Positions 1-6,495 of a DNA stretch of 7,455 nt are shown here, piece after piece (the first letter of the stretch is position 1; every line of letters begins with the position of its first letter). The notes beneath the pieces were generated by a model, which searched no databases, had not been told where the DNA came from, and worked only from the letters and a program-made list of their open reading frames with translations. Location of the stretch: assembly GCA_023659985.1 (NCBI GenBank), contig JAGXOH010000037.1, forward strand, positions 1-7,455, in the 5' to 3' direction. This stretch comes from Candidatus Falkowbacteria bacterium LH_S3 (GTDB lineage Bacteria; Patescibacteriota; Patescibacteriia; Patescibacteriales; JAGXOH01). Both the position numbers and the translations under genes were made by a program.

Positions 1-115
1 ATTTAATTTGTCATTTAGTCATTTGATATTCATTTGACATTTGAGCTTTGTCATTAGGATTTTATTAAGTAATATGATTGACACGCAAAACTCAAAGTTC
101 AAAATTCCAAAATCT
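1..115. repeat. Intergenic repeat block C, copy at window start
   Basis: This is low-complexity DNA built from words such as CATTTGACATT and GAGCTTTG. Bases 6-50 are the reverse complement of 5138-5182 with 3 mismatches in 45. Bases 52-104 match 6412-6464 directly with 5 mismatches in 53. The block therefore carries an inverted copy of one half and a direct copy of the other half of the repeat seen downstream. The left edge is cut by the window. No coding potential is visible. The resemblance to MITE- or REP-like elements is inference. Confidence 0.75.
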
Positions 116-190
116 ACAGGGTATTATGGAGTATAAAATATTATTAAGCAACTGGTCTAATAAATAAAAAGTAAGAAGTTTTAAGATTTA

Positions 191-244
191 AGTTGTAGCT
201 TTTAGCTTTGAGTTGTAGTTTTTAGCTTTGAGTTTTTAGCTTTA
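191..244. repeat. Tandem repeat, 20-bp unit, about 2.7 copies
   Basis: The unit AGTTGTAGTTTTTAGCTTTG occurs at 191-210 (one mismatch) and 211-230, followed by a shortened copy at 231-244 that lacks the TTGTAG portion. It contains the AGCTTTG word shared with the other intergenic repeats of this window. No gene overlaps it. Confidence 0.75.
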
Positions 245-267
245 AGTTTTGTCATTTGTATTTTATT

Positions 268-288
268 GTATGACATTTCTATATTGCT
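268..288. repeat. 21-bp motif, copy 1
   Basis: The first 20 bases read GTATGACATTTCTATATTGC and the 21st is T. The same 21-mer is found at 5399-5419 (exact) and 5373-5393 (one mismatch). Here it is followed by ATGACA, about 28 bp upstream of the predicted -35 box of the PH-like gene. It could be a regulatory site or a remnant of a transposon end; the sequence alone does not decide. Confidence 0.7.
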
Positions 289-315
289 ATGACACAGTAT
301 TGATTGCCCCTTTTG

Positions 316-344
316 TTGTCTGATTTGATTTAGTAAAGTATAAT
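316..344 (+). promoter_or_regulatory. Sigma-70-type promoter of the PH-like membrane protein gene
   Basis: The -35 hexamer TTGTCT (316-321, 4 of 6 consensus bases) is separated by 17 bp from a perfect -10 TATAAT (339-344). Transcription would start near 351, leaving a leader of about 30 nt before the ATG at 382. This is the best promoter match in the window outside the low-complexity repeats. Confidence 0.65.
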
Positions 345-381
345 AAAAATGAATAGATTTTTCTAATAAATAAATAATATT

Positions 382-2865
382 ATGAAAAGTATGCAAAAAG
401 AATTTAAACCGAAGAAATTTCCTTTTATTTTTGTACGTCTTATCTCAGACGTGATTTTGAGTGTAGTTATATTTTTGTTTTATTTTGTGGGGTCGCTTTT
501 TGTGTCTTTGCCCATCTCTGTTTTTTGGTGGGTGGTGGCTTTGGTTCTTTTAGGACTTGGATTTTTCTGTTTTCAGTCTTTTGTTGTTTACAATAAAAGA
601 AAATATATTTTTCATGATGACCGTATATTCCAATACTCCGGAGGTATATTTTCAGATAGTCAAACCGAGCTACTGATAAAAAACATTACCCATGTAAAAA
701 GAGTTTATCCTTTTATAGAATACGGTATTTTCAAAACTGGCCATATTCGTATAGAAGCTGCCGGATCAAGCGAATCTGAGGTGCATATAAATTCGGTGGA
801 CAATGTAGAAGAGAAAATGGGATTAGTTGAAGAGGTTATGATAGGCAATGGGTTTAATTTGAGTAAAGAGGATTTGCAATATTCTGAAAATCCCCATCCT
901 TTGGGAGTATCTTTTGAAGTGTTGAAAGATTTTTTAATTACCTCAGGCATTCTGATTTATGTTCTTTTCAATTTAATTTTTGAAATCGTGGACAAAAATA
1001 CGATATTCGTGTCTTTGTTGATAATACTTTTCATCCCTATTATTTTTTGGTTTGTTTTAAGATTTCTGGATCTTTTAAGAAGAGAATATAAAATTTATTC
1101 AACCGTAAGTATTTACACAGAGGGGTTTTTAAACAAACATTACGCTTTTATCCCTTTTAAAAATTTAAGCGACTCCGCTACTACACAAACCATAATAGAT
1201 AGAATTTTGAACCTTTATGATGTAAAATTAAGTTCCCAGGGAAGCGGGCACGAAATTTTATTTAAGAACTTAAAAAGAGGAAAGCAAGTAAGCGAAACCC
1301 TGGATCGCTTGATAGAAGAATACAAGCAACAACCAGTTAAAGAAAGAGAAGGCGCTAAGGAAAAGATACTTTCCCAGGCTGAGTCTGCAAAAAAGAGCGG
1401 AACAAGAGGAGAGGAGGATTTGTTTTCAAAATATGAAACCGAATTTACTGATAATTTTCAAATAAATTTGAGCAGGCATTTGCTTCCTTTAGTTTTTTAC
1501 ATTCCTGCAATTTTGATTGGGGTGATTTTTCCTCCAATCCTATTTCCGCTTTTTATAATAATAGTGGTTAATTCAATTCCATTATTGCTTCAAGCTAAAT
1601 TCACTCGCTATTATATCAAGAAAAAGAGTATGTTTAGCAAATATAAATTTATTAGTTCTAAAGAAGTTGAATTTACCAATGAAAAAATAACTGGAATGGT
1701 TGTTAAAAGAAATTTTATTGATTATTGGTTCAACACGGTTACTTTTAGATTTTACTCTATAGGTTCCGGTTCTGATTTGGATTTTAGCCATGTTGATTTT
1801 AGTAAGAAAAGAATTGAAGATATTTTAGCTAAATTGGGTCTTTCTTCTCAAAAAGAAGTTTTTAACATAAATTCCGAATTCAGCTTTTCCCAATCCCTCC
1901 GAGCTTGGTTTTTCTTGGTATTAATTATAGCTGCGGCTTCTTTGGCTTGGATATTTTATGCAGGAAATTATTTAGCTTCTCAAGGATATAGTTTTTGGTT
2001 GGTCTTGGTGCCTTTAATAATTTTAGCCTTTATATGGTTGATAATTTATATTTACCAGGCTTTTTATTATAAGCGTTCCAAGTTGTTTTTTTATGAAGAC
2101 AAGATTTATTTTCAAAGAGGAATATTTTTTAAGGATTTTTTCTATTCCACTTATAACAACATAAAAGATATAACCATCACTCAATACCCATTTTCTCGAG
2201 AAGGAGATTTGCGTTTTAATATAGCTGGAGAAAAGATCGTTCAACAACATAGAAAATCATCAATCCAATCTCATCATTTTAAGATTAAATATGTATCTGA
2301 CATTCCCACCCAAGATGAACTTATAGATTTTATTCTTTTGCGAAAACCACGCACAAAACAGATTAAAGAATATCTGCAAGAGCCCAGTCGATATGTCGGT
2401 AAAACTTTAACAGAAGAAAAGCCTTCTTTAAAAAACCCGATTTTTATAAGCATTATGATTCTTGTCATTCCCAATTTTGCGGTTTTGTTTTTAATTTTTT
2501 TTGTCATACATATTCAAAGTCTCCTTATTCTTTTAATATTATGGCTTTTAACGATTGATGCAATTGTCCTGGGAGCAGTATCAATCTATACTTTGGTTAA
2601 AAGGTATATAGTTGAAGATATCAGAGTACTTGCCAAGTGGGGAGTCTTCTATAAAAAACAAACCTCGGTAGTTTTTGGAAAAATTAATTTCTTGAACAAT
2701 AATCAAAAGATTGTGAATAAATTATTTAGAAACGGCAACATTACAGTCAATACCTTAGGTAGTATGCGAGCCGAGCTTGTTATAAAAAATATTAATGGTT
2801 TTCAGGATTTTTATCATCGATTGCAAAAGGTGAATAAAAATTTTGATTTAGATGACAATAAATAA
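382..2865 (+). CDS. Multi-module membrane protein with five bacterial PH-like (bPH2/DUF304, YdbT-like) domains
   Basis: The 827-residue product appears to consist of five repeats of a hydrophobic helix pair followed by a beta-rich domain. Helix pairs lie near residues 17-69, 183-229, 366-403, 508-560 and 687-735. The soluble domains lie near 70-153, 233-313, 405-486, 562-653 and 740-817. The first domain carries the typical bPH2 pattern (basic-aromatic opening, a D-D-R-I turn, G-G-I-F, then I-K-N-I-T-H-V and F-K-T-G-H-I-R-I), and domains 4 and 5 repeat it as E-D-K-I..R-G-I-F and W-G-V-F. Residues 311-360 form a charged linker. YdbT-type proteins usually have about 490 residues and fewer modules, so this one is enlarged. 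It should sit in the cytoplasmic membrane; its role is unknown. No Shine-Dalgarno precedes the ATG, and M4 (391) is an alternative start. The gene is monocistronic, with its own promoter and a hairpin after the stop. The family call is confident; the module count is from reading by eye. Confidence 0.85.
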   Translation: MKSMQKEFKPKKFPFIFVRLISDVILSVVIFLFYFVGSLFVSLPISVFWWVVALVLLGLGFFCFQSFVVYNKRKYIFHDDRIFQYSGGIFSDSQTELLIKNITHVKRVYPFIEYGIFKTGHIRIEAAGSSESEVHINSVDNVEEKMGLVEEVMIGNGFNLSKEDLQYSENPHPLGVSFEVLKDFLITSGILIYVLFNLIFEIVDKNTIFVSLLIILFIPIIFWFVLRFLDLLRREYKIYSTVSIYTEGFLNKHYAFIPFKNLSDSATTQTIIDRILNLYDVKLSSQGSGHEILFKNLKRGKQVSETLDRLIEEYKQQPVKEREGAKEKILSQAESAKKSGTRGEEDLFSKYETEFTDNFQINLSRHLLPLVFYIPAILIGVIFPPILFPLFIIIVVNSIPLLLQAKFTRYYIKKKSMFSKYKFISSKEVEFTNEKITGMVVKRNFIDYWFNTVTFRFYSIGSGSDLDFSHVDFSKKRIEDILAKLGLSSQKEVFNINSEFSFSQSLRAWFFLVLIIAAASLAWIFYAGNYLASQGYSFWLVLVPLIILAFIWLIIYIYQAFYYKRSKLFFYEDKIYFQRGIFFKDFFYSTYNNIKDITITQYPFSREGDLRFNIAGEKIVQQHRKSSIQSHHFKIKYVSDIPTQDELIDFILLRKPRTKQIKEYLQEPSRYVGKTLTEEKPSLKNPIFISIMILVIPNFAVLFLIFFVIHIQSLLILLILWLLTIDAIVLGAVSIYTLVKRYIVEDIRVLAKWGVFYKKQTSVVFGKINFLNNNQKIVNKLFRNGNITVNTLGSMRAELVIKNINGFQDFYHRLQKVNKNFDLDDNK

Positions 2866-2873
2866 TTATATCA

Positions 2874-2903
2874 ATAAACCCCTTATTTACATAAGAGGTT
2901 TAT
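2874..2903 (+). terminator. Stem-loop directly after the PH-like gene, possible terminator
   Basis: A 13-bp stem with one mismatch (ATAAACCCCTTAT, loop TTAC, ATAAGAGGTTTAT) starts 9 bases after the stop codon. Its position fits a transcription terminator or 3'-end protector. The run after it (AATTTAG) is a poor U-tract, so classic Rho-independent function is uncertain. Confidence 0.5.
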
Positions 2904-3125
2904 AATTTAGAGAAAAAAATCCTCCTTATTAAAAAGAGCAGTTTTTTCGGCTAATTAAGCTACATTACTTGAAATATAACATGAATTTTTATTTTGTAAA
3001 TAGATAAATTATCACTTAGTTAATTTTAGTTTTGAGATTATCTAAGAGCATACTTGCTTTTTAGGATAATTTGTGATTTAATTAAACAATAATTCGTAAA
3101 GCAATAAATACTTATTAAAACCTTT
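2904..3125. other. AT-rich intergenic stretch with no recognisable gene
   Basis: I find no credible coding frame here; the ATG near 2981 opens only eight codons. The low-complexity repeat words of the other gaps are absent, so this gap differs in kind from the ones at 1-260 and 4963-5430. It holds a possible promoter at 3054-3082 and leads into the hairpin at 3126-3155. A small RNA ending at that hairpin is possible but not demonstrated. Confidence 0.4.
3054..3082 (+). promoter_or_regulatory. Possible extended -10 promoter upstream of typA
   Basis: TTGCTT (3054-3059, 3 of 6 consensus) is followed after 17 bp by TTTAAT (3077-3082, 5 of 6). A TG dinucleotide one base before the -10 (3074-3075) makes it an extended -10. 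The predicted start near 3089 gives a leader of about 80 nt that contains the terminator-like hairpin at 3126-3155. In such AT-rich DNA chance matches are common. Confidence 0.3.
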
Positions 3126-3155
3126 AAATGCTTCGTTTTCAGGCGAGGCGTTTTT
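3126..3155 (+). terminator. Intrinsic terminator-like hairpin in the typA leader
   Basis: Left arm AATGCTTCG (3127-3135) pairs with CGAGGCGTT (3144-3152) through nine pairs including two G-U wobbles. The loop is TTTTCAGG. The stem runs into a five-T tract (3151-3155), and A3126 can add a pair. It lies 14 bases before the typA ATG. It may terminate an upstream transcript, act as an attenuator of typA, or both. Confidence 0.55.
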
Positions 3156-3169
3156 ATTGAAACAAAAAT

Positions 3170-4945
3170 ATGGAAATTAGAAATATTGCTATAATAGCGC
3201 ATGTAGATCATGGTAAAACAGCTTTAACCGATGCTTTGATGCGCCAGACCAAGACTTTTTCCAATGACATCAGCATGGATTCTGACGCCTTAGAGAAGGA
3301 AAGGGGAATAACTATTTATTCCAAGAATTCTTCTTTGATCTACAAAAATACGAAGATCAATATCCTTGATACTCCGGGTCACCCTGATTTTAGCTCAGAA
3401 GTGGAAAGGATTTTGCGTTCGATTGATTCTGTTCTGCTTTTGGTTGATGCCCAAGAGGGTCCTATGCCTCAAACTAAATTTGTATTAAAAAAATCTTTGC
3501 AACTGAATTTAAAGCCGATTGTGGTTATAAATAAAATTGACAAAACAGGAGCCAGACCGAACGAAGTGCTGAATATGATATTTGACCTGTTCGTAGATTT
3601 GGGAGCTAATGATGAACAACTTGATTTTGAAGTAGTTTACACTATAGCCAAAGAGGGAATCGCCAAAAAAGACCTGGAAGACAAAGGTAAAGATTTATCT
3701 CCTCTTCTTGATCTAATATTGGATAAAGTGGATCCTGCAACAAGTGAACAAGGAAGTGCTGAAAAATTAAAAATGCAACCCTTTAATTTGGCTTATGATA
3801 ATTATTTGGGAAGAATGGCTATAGGTAGGATATATGGAGGGAAGATCAAAAAAGGCATGAATGTGGTAGTAAAGAAAAACGAACAAGAAAGCAGGATCGG
3901 CAAGATAACCAATTTATATACTTTTCGCGGATTTGACCGGGAAGAAGCCGAAGAAGCGGTTGCAGGCGATATTATTATGGTAGCAGGTTTAGCTGATATT
4001 TATATCGGAGAAACTGTTTGTCAAGACAAAGACCAGAAATTATTCCCGGCTATTGATATAGACGAACCCACTATTTCTTTGGACTTGATGGTTAACAGCT
4101 CTCCTTTTGCTGGTAGGGAAGGAAAATTCGTAACAGGCAGTAAAATAAATGAAAGATTAAAAAAGGAATTAGAAGTTAATGTTGGTTTAAAGATTGATTT
4201 TGATACTAGTAGCGGATATTTTAAAATTTTCGGCAGAGGGGAGTTGCATATTGCCATACTTTTAGAAAATATGAGGAGAGAAGGATTTGAGGTTCAGGTA
4301 TCCCAACCGCAGGTGATTATTAAAGATCAAGATGGGCGAAAACAAGAGCCATATGAAGAGGTTATTGTTGATGTTCCTCAAGAGATGGTTGGGGTCGTAA
4401 TTGAAAAATTGTCCCAAAGAAAGGGAAGGATGGTCAATATGAAGGCAGATAAAGGTCATCAAAGACTGGTTTTTGAGGTGCCTACTCGCGGTATTTTAGG
4501 TTATAGAGGAGATTTTGTGGTTGATACTAAAGGGGAAGGCATCTTTACTAGTCGGGTGATAGGATTTAAAGATTGGGTCGGAGATATCAATCGACACGAA
4601 TTAGGTTCCATGGTTTCCATGGAAGACGGAAAAGCATTGGCTTATTCATTATGGAATCTGGAAGAAAGGGGAGGGATTTATATTCACCCCAATACAGAAG
4701 TATACAAAGGAATGGTAATAGGAGGTGTTTCCAAGGGCAATGATATGTGGGTTAATCCCATTAAAGGTAAAAAGTTGACTAATGTCAGGGCTTCTGGATC
4801 TGATGATTCTATTACATTAACTTCTCCGACTGAAGTAACTCTGGAAAGAGGCTTGGAGATAATGAAGGATGATGAGTTTTTAGAAGTAACCCCTAAAAGT
4901 ATAAGACTAAGAAAACAACACTCAATTCCGAAAAAGAGGAGTTAA
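3170..4945 (+). CDS. typA: Translational GTPase TypA/BipA
   Basis: The 591-residue protein matches the ribosome-associated TypA/BipA family, which binds the 70S ribosome at the EF-G site and aids 50S assembly and stress or cold adaptation. The G domain motifs are intact: G1 A-H-V-D-H-G-K-T (10-17), switch I R-G-I-T (45-48), G3 D-T-P-G-H (67-71, H71 being the catalytic histidine) and G4 N-K-I-D (121-124). A beta-barrel domain II (about 200-295) follows, then EF-G-like domains III and V. The BipA-specific C-terminal domain (about 475-585) contains E-E-R-G-G, E-V-Y-K-G-M-V-I-G, K-K-L-T-N-V-R-A-S-G and V-T-P-K-S-I-R-L-R-K. The length is close to the usual 600-615, so it is complete. No Shine-Dalgarno is visible before the ATG. 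The G5 region reads T-I-A where relatives usually have S-A. It is monocistronic; repeat DNA begins about 25 bp after the stop with no ordinary terminator. Confidence 0.97.
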   Translation: MEIRNIAIIAHVDHGKTALTDALMRQTKTFSNDISMDSDALEKERGITIYSKNSSLIYKNTKINILDTPGHPDFSSEVERILRSIDSVLLLVDAQEGPMPQTKFVLKKSLQLNLKPIVVINKIDKTGARPNEVLNMIFDLFVDLGANDEQLDFEVVYTIAKEGIAKKDLEDKGKDLSPLLDLILDKVDPATSEQGSAEKLKMQPFNLAYDNYLGRMAIGRIYGGKIKKGMNVVVKKNEQESRIGKITNLYTFRGFDREEAEEAVAGDIIMVAGLADIYIGETVCQDKDQKLFPAIDIDEPTISLDLMVNSSPFAGREGKFVTGSKINERLKKELEVNVGLKIDFDTSSGYFKIFGRGELHIAILLENMRREGFEVQVSQPQVIIKDQDGRKQEPYEEVIVDVPQEMVGVVIEKLSQRKGRMVNMKADKGHQRLVFEVPTRGILGYRGDFVVDTKGEGIFTSRVIGFKDWVGDINRHELGSMVSMEDGKALAYSLWNLEERGGIYIHPNTEVYKGMVIGGVSKGNDMWVNPIKGKKLTNVRASGSDDSITLTSPTEVTLERGLEIMKDDEFLEVTPKSIRLRKQHSIPKKRS

Positions 4946-4972
4946 GGCAATGTTTTGGAGATAGCTTTAAGT

Positions 4973-5155
4973 TTTGACATTTGAGCTTTGACATTAGGAC
5001 TTTATTAAAATAAATGACCAATGACCAAATCCTAATGACAAATGAAATCCAAAATCCAAATGACAAATGAAATATAGTTGGAACTCAAAGCTCAAAATTC
5101 AAAGCTCAAAACCAAAAATTAAATGAAATCCAAAATCCAAAGCTCAAATGTCAAA
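4973..5155. repeat. Inverted-repeat arms around repeat block A, potential long hairpin
   Basis: TTTGACATTTGAGCTTT (4973-4989) is perfectly complementary to AAAGCTCAAATGTCAAA (5139-5155), a 17-bp inverted repeat with about 150 bases between the arms. Inside it, TTTGACATTAGGA near 4988-5000 opposes TCCTAATGACAAA near 5029-5041 with one mismatch. The left half reads in TTTGACATT words and the right half in AATGTCAAA words, so the orientation switches near 5010. This begins shortly after typA and could serve as its transcript 3' end. Confidence 0.65.
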
Positions 5156-5245
5156 TGAATGCCAAATGACTAAATGTCAAATGTTGTAACCTTGTAAGTT
5201 ATAAATTATATGCCGTGGGTTTCTGGCTTAATATTTTTATGCGTT
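5071..5245. repeat. 175-bp repeat block, copy A (partner at 6431-6605)
   Basis: Every position aligns with 6431-6605 at a constant offset of 1360 without net insertion or deletion. I count 12 mismatches over 175 bp, only 5 of them in the last 135. The first two thirds are low-complexity words (CAAAGCTCAAAATTC, AAATGAAATCC, CAAATGACTAAATGTC). The last 65 bp, from GTTGTAACC to TATGCGTT and including CCGTGGGTTTCTGGC, are of ordinary complexity. No reading frame of note is present. Confidence 0.9.
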
Positions 5246-5256
5246 CAGCGTTAAGC

Positions 5257-5275
5257 AGTCAAGCTTTGCTTGACT
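5257..5275. repeat. Perfect 8-bp stem hairpin next to repeat block A
   Basis: AGTCAAGC, loop TTT, GCTTGACT form a perfect stem-loop. It stands between the end of the 175-bp block and the 18-bp tandem repeat. It has no T-tract on the + strand (AATTTGG follows). The corresponding position after copy B is missing because the sequence diverges into the transposon remnant. Confidence 0.6.
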
Positions 5276-5282
5276 AATTTGG

Positions 5283-5336
5283 CATTTGACATTAGGATTT
5301 CATTTGACATTAGGATTTCATTTGACATTAGGATTT
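5283..5336. repeat. Three perfect tandem copies of an 18-bp unit
   Basis: The unit CATTTGACATTAGGATTT occurs at 5283-5300, 5301-5318 and 5319-5336 without mismatch. A fourth, partial copy lies at 5353-5369 behind a TATTAAGTATTTGAGC interruption. Single copies of the same word occur near 51-62, 4988-5000 and 6404-6421. There are no spacers between copies, so this is not a CRISPR array. Perfect identity implies recent expansion. Confidence 0.9.
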
Positions 5337-5372
5337 TATTAAGTATTTGAGCTTTGACATTAGGATTTCATT

Positions 5373-5419
5373 GTATGACATTTCTAAATTGCTCAGAGGT
5401 ATGACATTTCTATATTGCT
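5373..5419. repeat. 21-bp motif, copies 2 and 3
   Basis: Copy 2 at 5373-5393 has one mismatch (T to A) and copy 3 at 5399-5419 is identical to the copy at 268-288. The two starts are 26 bp apart. Copy 3 is followed directly by TTGACA and copy 1 by ATGACA, so the shared core is about 27 bp. Closely spaced terminal sub-repeats of 20-odd bp are known at the ends of some insertion sequences such as the IS21 family; a link to that family is a guess. Confidence 0.7.
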
Positions 5420-5633
5420 TTGACAATTCCATGTTTTTATTTGACTTTTTATATTTTTATTTTATCGTTATTATCCAATCAAAACAAAATAAACTTTAAG
5501 TGTAGGTAACTGTTTTTGACAATTAATTTTTATTGAATTATGGAGGTTATTTAACTTAAAAATATCATTAAGATAGTGTATAAATTTTTTGTACCTTTAA
5601 AATACAAACCTAAAAGCTTAATTTTACAAATTT
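5420..5633. other. AT-rich upstream region of the L,D-transpeptidase gene
   Basis: No coding frame is supported. A perfect -35-like TTGACA at 5516-5521 has only TATGGA at the right distance (5539-5544, 3 of 6). A more balanced candidate is TTAAAA (5556-5561) with a 17-bp spacer to TATAAA (5579-5584), placing a start near 5591 and a leader of about 55 nt. Neither is strong enough to name as the promoter with confidence. Confidence 0.35.
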
Positions 5634-5640
5634 AAGGAGG
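5634..5640 (+). promoter_or_regulatory. Strong Shine-Dalgarno of the L,D-transpeptidase gene
   Basis: AAGGAGG (5634-5640, followed by another G) is a full anti-Shine-Dalgarno match. It leaves 4 bases before the ATG at 5645 and 10 before the in-frame ATG at 5651, so the second ATG is the better-spaced start. It is the only clear RBS in the window; the PH-like gene and typA have none. Confidence 0.8.
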
Positions 5641-5644
5641 GATA

Positions 5645-6316
5645 ATGGAGATGAGAAGAGTTGTGATAATGATAAGTATTATTATTTGGATTATGGTAAT
5701 TAGCTGTGCTGTTAATTCAGCTGAATTGTTGGTTACAAAAACTCCAAAGGAGGGGTGTAAATATGGGGAAAAACAAATGAGTAGAATCTATCAAGTAAAT
5801 TCAGGGGATACGTTTTATGGTTTGTTTGGCCAAAATTGGAAGATAGTGGCCAAAGTAAACAGAGTATCTCCCAGAGCTTTGATGCCGGGAATGAAGCTTG
5901 TTGTCCCGGCGGCGCCTGATATGGACGAGGTAGAAGACGAATATTGTCCACTTCCGGAAAAAATAGAAGATAATATTCAGCTATTAGTCGTTTTAAGTGA
6001 TCAGGTTATAGGCAGGTACAAGGAGAAGAAATTAGAGGCGTGGTTCCCGATTTCTTCAGGAAAAGAAGGACACGAAACTCCGACGGGCTTTTTTTACATA
6101 TTGGAAAAGAGTAGAATTCACAAATCCAATATCTACCCTAAGCCGGATGGAGGAGAACCTATGCCTTATGCTCTAAGGTTTTTTGGCGCTTATTGGATCC
6201 ACGAGGGGCAACTTCCAGGGAGACCTGCTTCCCATGGTTGTATCAGGTTAATGCATCAAGAAGCTAAGAAGATCTTCAGAGACGTAGAGGTGGGAGATCG
6301 CATTTTAATAAAATAA
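5645..6316 (+). CDS. Exported LysM and YkuD-domain L,D-transpeptidase
   Basis: The 223-residue protein should cross-link or modify peptidoglycan outside the membrane using a catalytic cysteine. Residues 4-26 form a basic start and hydrophobic signal. V-I-S-C ending at Cys21 resembles a lipobox, but signal peptidase I cleavage near V-N-S-A (23-26) is also possible. A LysM domain (about 48-89, Y-Q-V-N-S-G-D-T-F to P-G-M-K-L-V-V-P) would bind cell-wall glycan. The YkuD domain (about 111-223) has S-S-G-K-E-G-H-E-T-P-T-G-F-F and the active-site signature H186 followed by S196-H197-G198-C199-I-R-L; Cys199 is the nucleophile. It is complete and monocistronic, with its own RBS and terminator, and lies between the two copies of the 175-bp repeat. 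The start could be 5651 (Met3) because of better RBS spacing. No specific family symbol can be assigned. Confidence 0.93.
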   Translation: MEMRRVVIMISIIIWIMVISCAVNSAELLVTKTPKEGCKYGEKQMSRIYQVNSGDTFYGLFGQNWKIVAKVNRVSPRALMPGMKLVVPAAPDMDEVEDEYCPLPEKIEDNIQLLVVLSDQVIGRYKEKKLEAWFPISSGKEGHETPTGFFYILEKSRIHKSNIYPKPDGGEPMPYALRFFGAYWIHEGQLPGRPASHGCIRLMHQEAKKIFRDVEVGDRILIK

Positions 6317-6340
6317 AAAATAAGTTTTGATTAAACTTAC

Positions 6341-6369
6341 AACGGGAGACAGTAGATCTCCCGTTTTTT
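6341..6369 (+). terminator. Rho-independent terminator of the L,D-transpeptidase gene
   Basis: A perfect 9-bp stem AACGGGAGA (6341-6349) and TCTCCCGTT (6357-6365) encloses a 7-base loop and runs into T6364-T6369. It begins 24 bases after the stop codon and is GC-rich against an AT-rich background, which makes it the clearest terminator in the window. Confidence 0.9.
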
Positions 6370-6394
6370 ATCTTTGATACGATTGATTTACACA

Positions 6395-6495
6395 TTTTGG
6401 ATTTCATTTGACATTAGGATTTTAGTAAGTAATATAGTTGAAACGTAAAACTCAAAGTTCAAAACGCAAAACCAAAAATTAAATGAAATCCAAAA
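6395..6495. repeat. Inverted-repeat arms around repeat block B
   Basis: TTTTGGATTTCATTT (6395-6409) is perfectly complementary to AAATGAAATCCAAAA (6481-6495), with 71 bases between. As around block A, the left half uses TTTGACATTAGG words and the right half uses AAATC, CAAA and CTCAAATG words. The arms used differ from those around copy A, although the overall layout is the same. Confidence 0.6.

Noticed and set aside
202..396. Open frame on the - strand in the left intergenic region
   Set aside because: It runs through the tandem repeat and the promoter of the PH-like gene, and its translation is low-complexity without family resemblance.
2981..3007. Short ATG frame in the gap before typA
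   Set aside because: It has only eight codons, no RBS and no conserved features that I recognise.
4021..4462. Open frames on the - strand inside typA (and similar ones inside the PH-like gene)
   Set aside because: They lie opposite a strongly conserved coding sequence, have no RBS or recognisable domains, and are what AT-rich antisense DNA gives by chance.
5283..5358. Many TTGACA hexamers in the repeats as real promoters
   Set aside because: They arise from the repeated word TTTGACATT and are not followed by good -10 boxes at 16-18 bp.
5283..5372. Repeated 18-bp units considered as a CRISPR array
   Set aside because: The units are directly adjacent with no unique spacers, are shorter than usual CRISPR repeats, and no cas gene is nearby.
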